Positions 6,500 through 15,882 of a stretch of DNA of 33,821 bases are shown here, piece by piece. The notes beneath the pieces are model-generated. The model was not told the origin of the DNA and made no database searches. It worked only from the letters and a program-made list of their open reading frames with translations. The stretch comes from Methanomassiliicoccaceae archaeon (GTDB taxonomy: Archaea > Thermoplasmatota > Thermoplasmata > Methanomassiliicoccales > Methanomethylophilaceae): the NCBI GenBank assembly GCA_016282555.1, contig JAEEKU010000154.1, forward strand, positions 1 through 33,821, in the 5' to 3' direction. Both the position numbers and the translations under genes were made by a program. Position 1 is the stretch's first letter, and each line of letters starts with the position of its first letter.

Positions 6500-8683
6500 A
6501 TGGCAAACAGCAGGTTCAGAGCCGTGGAGGAGGCGTACGCCAAAACGGCGGTGAAAGCCCGGCCTCCGGCGGATTCCACTTCAGATTACTACGGATGCAA
6601 CGTTTTCAGCCGGAGCAACATGAGAAAGTACCTTTCGTCCGACACCAGGAGGAAAGTGTACGAATCCATCGAGCAGGGAGTGACTCTGGACCGCGATACG
6701 GCGGAACAGGTTGCCGCCGGAATGAAGCGCTGGGCCCAGGACATGGGCGCGACGCATTACACACACTGGTTCCAGCCTCTCACCGGAGGAACCGCCGAAA
6801 AACACGACTCCTTCGCGGAGCCGTACGGAAAGGGCGACTCCCTCGAGGTCTTCACCGGAAAAATCCTCTGCCAGCAGGAATCGGACGCCTCGTCTTTCCC
6901 AAACGGAGGGCTCAGGAACACGTTCGAAGCGCGGGGATACACCGCATGGGATCCTTCCTCGCCGGCTTTCGTCATGGGGGACCGCCTGTGCATCCCCACG
7001 GTTTTCGTCTCGTACACCAAGGAGGCGCTGGACTACAAAACCCCTCTGCTGAAATCGGAGGTCGCAGTCTCCTCCGCGGCAGAAGAGCTTCTTAAATACT
7101 TCGGAATCGAGGGGGACAGGGTATTCTCCTATCTGGGCTGGGAACAGGAATATTTCCTGGTGGATTCCTCGCTGTACGCCCAGAGGCCGGATCTCATAAT
7201 GGCCGAGAGGACTCTGGTCGGGCACAACTCCGCCAGAAACCAGCAGCTGGAGGATCACTACTTCGGATCCATACCGTCCAGGGTTCTGGAGTTCATGAAG
7301 GACCTGGAATTCGAATGCTACAAACTGGGCATTCCGGTGAAAACCAGGCATAACGAGGTCGCCCCCAACCAGTACGAGATAGCGCCTGTCTACGAGCAGG
7401 CCAACATCGCCATAGATCACAACCTTCTGCTCATGTCCGTGATGAGATCGGTGGCCGACAGGCACGGGTTCAAGGCCCTGCTTCACGAGAAGCCGTTCGC
7501 GGGCGTCAACGGCTCCGGGAAGCACTGCAACTGGTCTCTCGGAACCGAATCTGGAATAAGCCTCCTGGCTCCCGGAAAGACGGATCTGGAGAACCTCAGG
7601 TTCCTCGCGTTCATGGCCAACGTTCTGAAGGCGGTGTACGACAACAACGCTCTCCTGAAAGCAAGCATAATGACCGCGTCCAACGCCCACAGGCTGGGGG
7701 CCAACGAGGCCCCGCCCGCGATAATCTCGTCGTTCCTGGGGACCCAGGTGACGGAGGCATTCAGAGAGCTCCTGAACTCGATGGACATGGTCAAAATCAA
7801 GGGAAAGGTGGGATACAGCCTGGGAATCCCGCAGGTTCCGGAGCTTCTGATCGACAACACCGACCGGAACAGGACGTCCCCCTTCGCGTTTACCGGAAAC
7901 AGATTCGAGTTCAGAGCCGTGGGATCTTCTGCCAACTGCTCGAGCGCGGTATCGGTGCTGAACACGATAACGGCATATCAGCTGGAGAGGTTCAGAGAGG
8001 CGGTTGACAGGCGCGTAGCCTCCGGAATCCCGGTCATGAAGGCTCTTCTGGACGAGACCAGGGACACCTTCAGATCGTGCGAGAAAGTGTGCTTCGACGG
8101 GAACGGATACTCGGAGGAGTGGAAAGCGGAGGCCGCCAGACGCGGGCTCGACTGCGAAACGAGCGCGCCTCTGATCTACGACAGCCTTCTCTCGGAAAGA
8201 ACGACGGAAGTGTTCGGCAGAACCGGCGTCATGAGCCGGACGGAGCTGCGGGCCAGAGCGGAGATAGACTGGGAGATCTACAGCAAGAAGATAGAGATCG
8301 AGGCGAGAGTCCTTGCCGATCTCACAGCCAACCACATCCTTCCGGTGGCCACCAGATACCAGTCCGTGCTTCTCGACAACGTCTCCAAGATGAAGGAGAT
8401 CTTCGAAGAAGACGAATACAAGAAGGTCGCATCCGGAGAGATCGATATCATCAGGGAAATCGCTGCGCGCATCAGCGAAGCCCGTTCCCTCGTGATCAGA
8501 ATGGAGGAGGCGGCCGACAGAATTATCGAGATAGGATCCGAAAGGGAGAGAGCCGTGGCGTTCCATGACGAGATCGTTCCCTTCCTGGACGAGATCAGGG
8601 TTCATGTCGACGCCCTCGAAATGATAGTCGACGATCAGATGTGGCCGCTCCCCAAGTACCGCGAGCTCCTCTTCGTAAGATGA
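6500..8683 (+). CDS. glnN: Glutamine synthetase type III
   Basis: Makes glutamine from glutamate, ammonia and ATP. The 727-residue length and motifs place it in GSIII, the long form common in Bacteroidetes and cyanobacteria rather than the 440-residue archaeal GSI. Visible signatures are THWFQPLTGGTAEKHDSF (about 92-109), the GSIII motif with HNEVAPNQYEIAP (about 283-295), HEKPFAGVNGSGKHCNWSLG (the ATP/metal-binding GSGKHxNWS element) and NRTSPFAFTGNRFEFRAVGSS. The C-terminal ~150 residues are helical, as in other GSIII dodecamers. The start lies 25-28 nt after a TATA box next to a palindrome, suggesting regulated, leaderless expression. The next gene overlaps its stop (ATGA). A bacterial origin by old transfer is likely but untested. 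Confidence 0.95.
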   Translation: MANSRFRAVEEAYAKTAVKARPPADSTSDYYGCNVFSRSNMRKYLSSDTRRKVYESIEQGVTLDRDTAEQVAAGMKRWAQDMGATHYTHWFQPLTGGTAEKHDSFAEPYGKGDSLEVFTGKILCQQESDASSFPNGGLRNTFEARGYTAWDPSSPAFVMGDRLCIPTVFVSYTKEALDYKTPLLKSEVAVSSAAEELLKYFGIEGDRVFSYLGWEQEYFLVDSSLYAQRPDLIMAERTLVGHNSARNQQLEDHYFGSIPSRVLEFMKDLEFECYKLGIPVKTRHNEVAPNQYEIAPVYEQANIAIDHNLLLMSVMRSVADRHGFKALLHEKPFAGVNGSGKHCNWSLGTESGISLLAPGKTDLENLRFLAFMANVLKAVYDNNALLKASIMTASNAHRLGANEAPPAIISSFLGTQVTEAFRELLNSMDMVKIKGKVGYSLGIPQVPELLIDNTDRNRTSPFAFTGNRFEFRAVGSSANCSSAVSVLNTITAYQLERFREAVDRRVASGIPVMKALLDETRDTFRSCEKVCFDGNGYSEEWKAEAARRGLDCETSAPLIYDSLLSERTTEVFGRTGVMSRTELRARAEIDWEIYSKKIEIEARVLADLTANHILPVATRYQSVLLDNVSKMKEIFEEDEYKKVASGEIDIIREIAARISEARSLVIRMEEAADRIIEIGSERERAVAFHDEIVPFLDEIRVHVDALEMIVDDQMWPLPKYRELLFVR

Positions 8684-9159
8684 TGAATGCAATAAAGGGG
8701 GCTATGACGGATCCGGAGATCCGCAGATTTCTGGAGAACGGGGAGTACGGGATCCTCTGCACCGCCGGACGCGACGGCTTCCCCTGCGGAACTCCGGTGA
8801 ACTACGTCTTCTACGGAGACAGAATATATTTCCATGGATCCGGGAAAGGGGAGAAGGCACTGAACTTGGCTGCCGATCCCAGATGCTGCTTCGCCGTCGC
8901 GAGATCGGACGGATACATAATTACGGGGAATACCGCATGCAACGTCACCGCGTCCTACGAGTCGGTGATCGTTAAAGGAACCGCGGCCCCCGTCGCGGAT
9001 CCAGGCGAAAAAGAAGCCGTCCTGAGGGCTATGATAGGATCTCTCGCTCCCGGGAGAAAAGACCTGCCGATGAGCCCGGAGAGAATCCGCGCGGTATCGG
9101 TATTCAGAATCGATCCGGAATCGGTTACCGGGAAATACTGCCGTCCGGCGAAGCCGTAA
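8680..9159 (+). CDS. Pyridoxamine 5'-phosphate oxidase-like (Nim-type) flavin-binding protein
   Basis: A 159-residue split-barrel FMN-binding protein. RRFLENGEYGILCTAGRDGFPCGTPVNYVFYGDRIYFHGSGKGEKALNL is the typical opening of the NimA/PNPOx-like family, in which small proteins bind FMN and reduce various substrates; the physiological substrate is unknown. The ATG overlaps the glutamine synthetase stop as ATGA; a second ATG follows immediately at 8683. Translational coupling with glnN is likely, but no functional link to nitrogen metabolism is evident. Confidence 0.88.
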   Translation: MMNAIKGAMTDPEIRRFLENGEYGILCTAGRDGFPCGTPVNYVFYGDRIYFHGSGKGEKALNLAADPRCCFAVARSDGYIITGNTACNVTASYESVIVKGTAAPVADPGEKEAVLRAMIGSLAPGRKDLPMSPERIRAVSVFRIDPESVTGKYCRPAKP

Positions 9160-9194
9160 CGTTCCCGCGCATCGTCTTTTCCGGCTGCGGTTTC

Positions 9195-9232
9195 GTTTTT
9201 TGCAATTATCGGTTTACGCAAAAAACCGATAA
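9195..9232. promoter_or_regulatory. Two interleaved palindromes upstream of the thermosome TATA box
   Basis: GTTTTTTGC (9195-9203) is complementary to GCAAAAAAC (9218-9226), and TTATCGGTTT (9206-9215) is complementary to AAACCGATAA (9223-9232). The arms overlap at 9223-9226, so the two structures exclude each other. The block ends directly at the TATA box, a typical position for a heat-shock regulator. It could also serve as terminator of the flavoprotein gene ending at 9159. Confidence 0.55.
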
Positions 9233-9247
9233 GTTATATTTATATAG
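9233..9247 (+). promoter_or_regulatory. TATA box of the thermosome gene
   Basis: GTTATATTTATATAG is a strong archaeal TATA region. It predicts a start near 9265 and a leader of about 35 nt containing the ribosome-binding site GGAGG at 9290-9294, seven bases before the ATG. Unlike most neighbours, this gene is leadered. Confidence 0.65.
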
Positions 9248-9301
9248 AAGAACAAACTTTAACCGCTTAGTATTCCACAAAGGAAGAATGGAGGAACAAA
9301 A

Positions 9302-10927
9302 ATGGGTATGGGAAACGCACCTATTATCATTCTCAAAGAAGGAACCAAGAGAGAAAGAGGCAAAGACGCCCAGTTCAACAACATCACCGCCGCCAAGGCG
9401 ATTTCCGACGCTGTAAGGAGCAGCCTCGGCCCCAGAGGAATGGACAAAATGCTCGTCGACTCCATGGGAGACGTCGTGATCACCAACGACGGAGTCACGA
9501 TCCTGAAGGAAATGGACGTGCAGCACCCCGCCGCGAAGATGCTCGTCGAGGTCGCCAAAACCCAGGACGCCGAGGTCGGAGACGGTACCACAACCTCCGT
9601 CATCCTCGCCGGAGAGCTTCTGAAAAAAGCGACGGATCTCATCGACGCCAACGTCCACCCCACGATCATCGCCAACGGATACAGGCTCGCGAACGAGAAG
9701 GCCCAGGAAGTTCTGAAGAACATCGCCAAGAAAGTCACCATCGACGACGAGGCGAACCTGAAGCTGATCGCCCAGACCGCGATGATCTCCAAATCCGTCA
9801 GCGGATCCAGAGAATATTTCGCGAACATGGTGGTCGATGCTGTAAAGACGGTCGTCGACAAGGACGCAGACGGAAAATACACCGTGGACCTGAAAAACAT
9901 CCAGACCGTCAAAAAGGCCGGGTCCAGAATGGACGAGTCCTACCTCGTCAAAGGCCTCATCATCGACAAAGAGCCCGTCCAGCCCTCGATGCCCAAATGC
10001 GTCAAGGATGCCAAAATCGCTCTCGTCGACGCCGCGTTCGAAGTCAAGAAAACCGAAATCGACGCGAAGATCCAGATCACCGACCCGGCTCAGATCTCCG
10101 CCTTCGTCGCCGAAGAGGAGAACATGCTCAGGGAGATGGTCGACAAGATCAAATCCACCGGAGCCAACGTCGTCTTCTGTCAGAAGGGAATCGACGACCT
10201 CGCGCAGCACTTCTTCTCCAAGGCCGGAATCTACGCCTGCCGCCGCGTGAAGAAATCCGACATGGAGAGGCTGGGAAGATCCACCGGAGCCAACATCATC
10301 AACAAGATCATGGAGATCGACGCCTCCGATCTCGGATACGCCGAGAAAGTCGAGCTCAAAAAGGTCGAGGACGAGGAGATGACCTTCATCACCGGCGTCA
10401 AGGACCCCAAGACCGTTTCCATCCTCGTCAGGGGAGGAACCAACCACGTGGCCGACGAAGTCGAGAGATCCCTCGTGGACGCCTGGTCCGTCGTAAAGGT
10501 CGCCATCGAAGACGGAATGATGGTTACCGGAGGAGGATCCACCGCGATGGAGATCGCCATGCAGCTCCGCGACTACGCCGCATCCGTCGGAGGAAGGGCC
10601 CAGATCGCTATCGAAGCCTACGCTTCCGCTATGGAAGTCATCCCCTCCACTCTCGCCGAGAACGCGGGACACGACCCCATCGATATCGTGATCGAGATGA
10701 GGAAACAGCACAAAGCCGGCAGGAAATACGACGGATTCAACCCCTACACCGGAAAAGTCGAAGACATGGCGGCGCTGAACGTCATCGAGCCCTACAGAAT
10801 AGGCAAACAGGCCATCAACTCCGCCACCGATGCGGCGATCATGATCCTCAGAATCGACGACGTCATCGCGGCCCGCGGAGGCGGCCAGCCCCAGGGCGGC
10901 GACATGCCCGGAATGGACGACGACTGA
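9302..10927 (+). CDS. ths: Thermosome subunit (group II chaperonin)
   Basis: An ATP-driven double-ring chaperonin subunit in the cytosol, folding proteins with a built-in helical lid instead of GroES. The 541-residue length is standard. Signatures are RGMDKMLVDSMGDVVITNDG (near residues 43-62), the ATPase motif GDGTTTSVILAGELL, and the flexible Gly/Met/Asp-rich tail GGGQPQGGDMPGMDDD. The C-terminal ATPase elements GGGSTAMEIA and RKYDGFNPYTG are intact. The start has a GGAGG site at a 7-nt spacing; an alternative ATG two codons later is less favoured. It is followed by a hairpin terminator and then the grpE operon. Confidence 0.97.
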   Translation: MGMGNAPIIILKEGTKRERGKDAQFNNITAAKAISDAVRSSLGPRGMDKMLVDSMGDVVITNDGVTILKEMDVQHPAAKMLVEVAKTQDAEVGDGTTTSVILAGELLKKATDLIDANVHPTIIANGYRLANEKAQEVLKNIAKKVTIDDEANLKLIAQTAMISKSVSGSREYFANMVVDAVKTVVDKDADGKYTVDLKNIQTVKKAGSRMDESYLVKGLIIDKEPVQPSMPKCVKDAKIALVDAAFEVKKTEIDAKIQITDPAQISAFVAEEENMLREMVDKIKSTGANVVFCQKGIDDLAQHFFSKAGIYACRRVKKSDMERLGRSTGANIINKIMEIDASDLGYAEKVELKKVEDEEMTFITGVKDPKTVSILVRGGTNHVADEVERSLVDAWSVVKVAIEDGMMVTGGGSTAMEIAMQLRDYAASVGGRAQIAIEAYASAMEVIPSTLAENAGHDPIDIVIEMRKQHKAGRKYDGFNPYTGKVEDMAALNVIEPYRIGKQAINSATDAAIMILRIDDVIAARGGGQPQGGDMPGMDDD

Positions 10928-10941
10928 AACCCGAACCTGTA

Positions 10942-10961
10942 ACGGGGGCTCAGTCCCCCGT
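10942..10961 (+). terminator. Terminator hairpin after the thermosome gene
   Basis: ACGGGGG (10942-10948) pairs perfectly with CCCCCGT (10955-10961) around CTCAGT. It is followed by GTATTTATATT, which doubles as the promoter of grpE. Confidence 0.65.
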
Positions 10962-10973
10962 GTATTTATATTA
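10962..10973 (+). promoter_or_regulatory. TATA box of grpE-dnaK-dnaJ
   Basis: GTATTTATATT is centred about 27 nt before the GTG start of grpE, so the transcript would begin at or next to the start codon. Confidence 0.5.
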
Positions 10974-10994
10974 CGACTAACGAAGGCGACATCC

Positions 10995-11504
10995 GTGACT
11001 GACGAGTCTAAAGAGAAAAAAGAATCCTCCGCGGAAAAAGAGACCTGCGGGGAAGAGGCCGGGAAGGATGCTCTGGCGGAAGCCGAAGCCAAAGCGGAGA
11101 AATATCTGGATATGGCGAGAAGGATCCAGGCCGACTTCGACAATTACCGCAAAAGAACCGAGCGCGACAACGCCGAATTCCGCAAATTCGCCTGTTCCTC
11201 CATAATCACGGACCTCCTGACAGTGGTTGACGATCTCGACCGCGCTCTGGGCTACGCCGGAGAGGAGAACGAATTCGTGGTCGGCATACGCGGCGTCAGA
11301 TCGAATTTCATGAAAATCCTGGAATCCAACGGTCTGAAGGAGATTCCCTCGGAAGGCGATTTCAACCCCGATTTCCATGAAGCGCTGTGTATGGTGGAAG
11401 GCGAAGAAGACGGGAAGATTGCTGAGGTATTCCAGAAGGGATACACTCTCAACGGCAGAGTTCTGAGGTTCAGCAAAGTCAAAGTCACAAAGAAAACATC
11501 TTAA
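10995..11504 (+). CDS. grpE: GrpE, nucleotide exchange factor for DnaK
   Basis: A 169-residue protein. A charged disordered N-terminus (Lys/Glu-rich, about 1-30) leads into the long dimerising helix (AEAKAEKYLDMARRIQADFDNYRKRTERD) and the four-helix and beta domains (LTVVDDLDRALGYA, FNPDFHEALCMVEG, EVFQKGYTLNGRVLRFSKVKV). It speeds ADP release from DnaK. Translation starts at GTG; no other in-frame start fits the family N-terminus better, and the TATA position suggests a leaderless GTG start. It is the first gene of the operon, 21 nt before dnaK. Confidence 0.95.
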   Translation: MTDESKEKKESSAEKETCGEEAGKDALAEAEAKAEKYLDMARRIQADFDNYRKRTERDNAEFRKFACSSIITDLLTVVDDLDRALGYAGEENEFVVGIRGVRSNFMKILESNGLKEIPSEGDFNPDFHEALCMVEGEEDGKIAEVFQKGYTLNGRVLRFSKVKVTKKTS

Positions 11505-11525
11505 GATAAAAGCAGGTGAGCAGAA

Positions 11526-13391
<1,866 letters not shown>

Positions 13392-13402
13392 GGTGTCCGG
13401 AA

Positions 13403-14539
13403 ATGCCGAGAGACTACTACGAGGTGCTTGGCGTCGACAAATCCGCCGATGCCGATGCGATCAAAAAGGCCTACAGGAACATGGCCAAGAAATACCATCC
13501 TGACGTCTCGACGGAGCCCAAGGATGTCGCCGAAGCCAAGTTCAAAGAGATATCTGAGGCCTACGAGGTCCTCTCGGATCCGGAGAAAAGGAAACTGTAC
13601 GATCAGTACGGATTCGACGGAGTGAAGCAGCAGTTCGGACAGGACGGCTTCACCTGGGACGACTTCACCCGCGCCGACGACATAAGCGACATCTTCGGAG
13701 ATATCTTCTCGGATATCTTCGGAGGGGGCAGGCGGAACAGATCCCGCAGTTCGTCGCAGGCGGGAGAATCTCTCAGATACGATCTGGAGATCACGCTGAA
13801 AGACGTTCTGGAAGGGAAGAAAGCAAGTCTCGACGTGCCTCACACCGTTTCCTGCCAGGCCTGCAAAGGCACCGGAGGAAAGGACGGAAACGTCAGCACC
13901 TGCAAGACATGCGGCGGGCAGGGACAAGTCCAGTCCGTGTCCCGCACTCCCTTCGGAAATATGATTTCGGTGAAGGATTGTCCCGACTGCCGCGGAACCG
14001 GAAAGAGCTACGCCGAGAAATGCCCGCATTGCCGCGGAACCGGAAGAACCACGAAGGAATCCCACATAAATCTGAACATTCCGAAAGGAGTGGAGGACGG
14101 CATGAAGCTGAGGGTTTCCGGAGAGGGGAACGCCGGGATCAACGGAGGCCCGTCCGGAGATCTGTTCGTGGTCGTCCATGTCAAAGAGGATAAGACGTTC
14201 GATCGCGACGGGAGCAACCTGTGGACCGGAATCGTCACCACGTATCCGAAGCTCGTGCTCGGAGGAGAGGAATCCGTAAAGACCCTGGAAGGGGAGAACG
14301 CGGTTCTCACCATACCTCCGGGGACTCAGGTCGGAACCGTGCTCAGAATCCAGGGCAAAGGGCTTCCGAGACTCAATTCCTCGCTCAGAGGGGATCTCCT
14401 GGTGAGAGTCACCATCGAAGTCCCGAAGAAGGTTTCCGAAGAGGAGCGCGATCTTCTGCGCAGACTCGACGATACCGCCGGTTCGAGACCTAAAAAGAAA
14501 TCCTCCATCCGCAAGAAGCTCGACGATATAATCAGCTGA
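13403..14539 (+). CDS. dnaJ: DnaJ, Hsp40 co-chaperone
   Basis: A type I (class A) DnaJ of 378 residues. The J domain begins MPRDYYEVLGV and contains the catalytic HPD (KKYHPDVS). A Phe/Gly/Asp-rich linker (DDISDIFGDIFSDIFGGG) precedes four CxxCxGxG zinc motifs (CQACKGTG, CKTCGGQG, CPDCRGTG, CPHCRGTG), then the two C-terminal client-binding domains. I chose the ATG at 13403 because the protein then starts exactly at the J domain and GAGGTG lies at a good distance; an upstream in-frame ATG at 13388 overlaps the dnaK stop and is less likely. It stimulates DnaK ATPase and delivers clients. Confidence 0.96.
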   Translation: MPRDYYEVLGVDKSADADAIKKAYRNMAKKYHPDVSTEPKDVAEAKFKEISEAYEVLSDPEKRKLYDQYGFDGVKQQFGQDGFTWDDFTRADDISDIFGDIFSDIFGGGRRNRSRSSSQAGESLRYDLEITLKDVLEGKKASLDVPHTVSCQACKGTGGKDGNVSTCKTCGGQGQVQSVSRTPFGNMISVKDCPDCRGTGKSYAEKCPHCRGTGRTTKESHINLNIPKGVEDGMKLRVSGEGNAGINGGPSGDLFVVVHVKEDKTFDRDGSNLWTGIVTTYPKLVLGGEESVKTLEGENAVLTIPPGTQVGTVLRIQGKGLPRLNSSLRGDLLVRVTIEVPKKVSEEERDLLRRLDDTAGSRPKKKSSIRKKLDDIIS

Positions 14540-14580
14540 CTGCTGTATTGCCGGGCTTTGCAAACCTTTTGACTCTTACC

Positions 14581-14626
14581 GTCCTTCAAGGACTTCAGGG
14601 GACCGGGCCCCGGTTCCCTTCTCTTT
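14581..14626 (+). terminator. Terminator region of the grpE-dnaK-dnaJ operon
   Basis: A small perfect hairpin GTCCTT-C-AAGGAC (14581-14593) is followed by a GC-rich hairpin, GGGACCGG with CCGGTTCCC (one bulged T, about 14598-14618), and the pyrimidine run TTCTCTTTCC. Confidence 0.5.
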
Positions 14627-14641
14627 CCGTATCGGGACTAA

Positions 14642-14653
14642 AGAATTATTAAT
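14642..14653 (+). promoter_or_regulatory. TATA box of the double-zinc-ribbon gene
   Basis: GAATTATTAATA is centred about 33 nt before the ATG at 14681, allowing a leader of only a few bases. Confidence 0.5.
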
Positions 14654-14680
14654 AGCTGATACCGGGATTCGTCTGCGGGG

Positions 14681-15664
14681 ATGAACGTGGGTCTTTTCGA
14701 CAAAGTTATCAAAGACGCTACAAAAAGCCTGCAGGACGCCGTGAACAAGAAAGCCGAAGAGGCGATCGAATCCGAAGTCGGAAAAGCCGTGGACGAAACC
14801 GTTGACAAAATCGCCGAAGAGACGACTGGCAAAACTGTCAGCGAAGCCGCCGGAGCCGTTTCCGCCGGAGCGGCGGAGGCATCGGACGAACTGGGTTCCG
14901 CCCTCAAGGATCTTAATTCCGCCATAAAGGACCTGAATACGGCTATGGCGGAGGCGGAAGAGGCGACCAAAGACATAACTCCGGAACAGTGGGATCAGGC
15001 TACCTCCACGCTGGAGCGCATGGCGATGGATAAACTGAAGACCATGCACCTGTGCCTCAAATGCGACAAGCCGTTCAAAGGAGATCTGAAATTCTGTCCG
15101 GAATGCGGCTCCAGACTGACGGAAAAGTCCGTGCTGGAACTCGGCCAGTGCACGAAATGCGGAAAACAGAACGATCTCGGCGCCGAATTCTGCACCGAAT
15201 GCTCCGCGAAGCTCCCGTACAAAGAACTGCTGGAAGAGGAGGAGCGCAGAAAGGACGAACTGGTTCTGGACAGATGGAGGAAAGAGCTCCCCTGGTTCCC
15301 CGTATGGGAGTGCGGGGGAAAGCAGTTCGATCTCTCCGAACTGGAGGAAGGCAGGTATTATTTCAGTTCGTGGTTTGACGGAGACGTTTCAGCTTCAAAG
15401 AAATCCGTTCAGGATTACACCAGACGCCTGAAGGAGAACGGTTTCCATACCGCCGGGAAATATCCCGGAGACCAGCACCTCTACAAGAAGATCGACGGCG
15501 TAGTCTACCATGCGGATCTGGAGCACTGTTTCGAGGGAGATGAAGAGACTCCTTCCTTCTATTTCCTGATAAACGACGAACCCACCGGCGGATACGACTA
15601 CGTCCCGCCGGAACCCAAAAAGAAACCGTCCGGAGGAGGACTCTTCGGATCCATATTCAAATAA
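14681..15664 (+). CDS. Amphipathic-helix/double-zinc-ribbon protein of unknown function
   Basis: A 327-residue protein. The N-terminal ~115 residues are a long Ala/Glu/Lys-rich helix with repeating amphipathic character (DKVIKDATKSLQDAVNKKAEEAIESE, then LKDLNSAIKDLNTAMAEAEEATKD). Two zinc ribbons follow: CLKC...CPEC (around 124-145) and CTKC...CTEC (around 158-178). The C-terminal half is alpha/beta (YYFSSWFDGDVSASKKSVQDYTRRLKENGFHTAG, then HLYKKIDGVVYHADLEHCFEG) and ends in a proline/lysine tail PPEPKKKPSGGG with a terminal FGSIFK. No enzyme motif is recognised. It stands alone between terminators, with its own TATA box. The zinc-ribbon pair resembles those in the SPFH operon and in the GTPase locus. 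Confidence 0.8.
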   Translation: MNVGLFDKVIKDATKSLQDAVNKKAEEAIESEVGKAVDETVDKIAEETTGKTVSEAAGAVSAGAAEASDELGSALKDLNSAIKDLNTAMAEAEEATKDITPEQWDQATSTLERMAMDKLKTMHLCLKCDKPFKGDLKFCPECGSRLTEKSVLELGQCTKCGKQNDLGAEFCTECSAKLPYKELLEEEERRKDELVLDRWRKELPWFPVWECGGKQFDLSELEEGRYYFSSWFDGDVSASKKSVQDYTRRLKENGFHTAGKYPGDQHLYKKIDGVVYHADLEHCFEGDEETPSFYFLINDEPTGGYDYVPPEPKKKPSGGGLFGSIFK

Positions 15665-15672
15665 ACCCTTCC

Positions 15673-15700
15673 GGGGATCCCGCCGATCCCCTCTTTATCT
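15673..15700 (+). terminator. Terminator after the double-zinc-ribbon gene
   Basis: GGGGATC (15673-15679) pairs perfectly with GATCCCC (15685-15691) around CCGCC, followed by TCTTTATCTT. Confidence 0.7.
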
Positions 15701-15744
15701 TAAACAGCCGGCAGAAGAAAACCGCGCTTCCGGCGGTGATAAGA

Positions 15745-15829
15745 TGGCGCCGAGGGAGAGATTCGAACTCCCGAGGATTGCTCCAGCGGTTTTCGAGACC
15801 GCCGCCATACCGGGCTTGGCTACCTCGGC
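15745..15829 (-). tRNA. tRNA-Ser (anticodon CGA), CCA encoded
   Basis: On the minus strand the acceptor GCCGAGG (15829-15823) pairs with CCTCGGC (15755-15749), followed by discriminator G and encoded CCA (15747-15745). The anticodon arm is GCGGT-CTCGAAA-ACCGC, giving CGA, which reads TCG serine codons. A long variable arm (TGGAGCAATCC region) marks it as class II, as expected for tRNA-Ser. The T arm is GGGAG-TTCGAAT-CTCTC. No intron is seen. Confidence 0.93.
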
Positions 15830-15850
15830 TTCGCCGTTGCTATAGGATTA

Positions 15851-15862
15851 CATTATTTAATG
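15851..15862. promoter_or_regulatory. Shared symmetric TATA element for tRNA-Ser and proA
   Basis: CATTATTTAATG is a perfect inverted repeat (CATTA-TT-TAATG). Its centre is 27 nt from the tRNA-Ser 5' end on the minus strand and 26 nt from the proA ATG on the plus strand, so one element may direct transcription both ways. Confidence 0.5.
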
Positions 15863-15882
15863 TCTTTGACGTTGGGTGGCCC

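Noticed and set aside
6581..8692. A 703-codon open frame on the minus strand opposite glutamine synthetase
   Set aside because: It is antisense to a conserved enzyme, Arg/Val/Gly-rich with no recognisable domain, and lacks a sensible promoter.
9206..11143. A 645-codon open frame on the minus strand opposite the thermosome gene
   Set aside because: It is antisense to a highly conserved gene. Its predicted product is low-complexity Asp/Gly/Val-rich and matches no family; it results from codon bias on the sense strand.
15736..15882. A 49-codon N-terminal extension of ProA
   Set aside because: It would read through the tRNA-Ser gene in antisense, and the family N-terminus and TATA spacing both point to the ATG at 15883.
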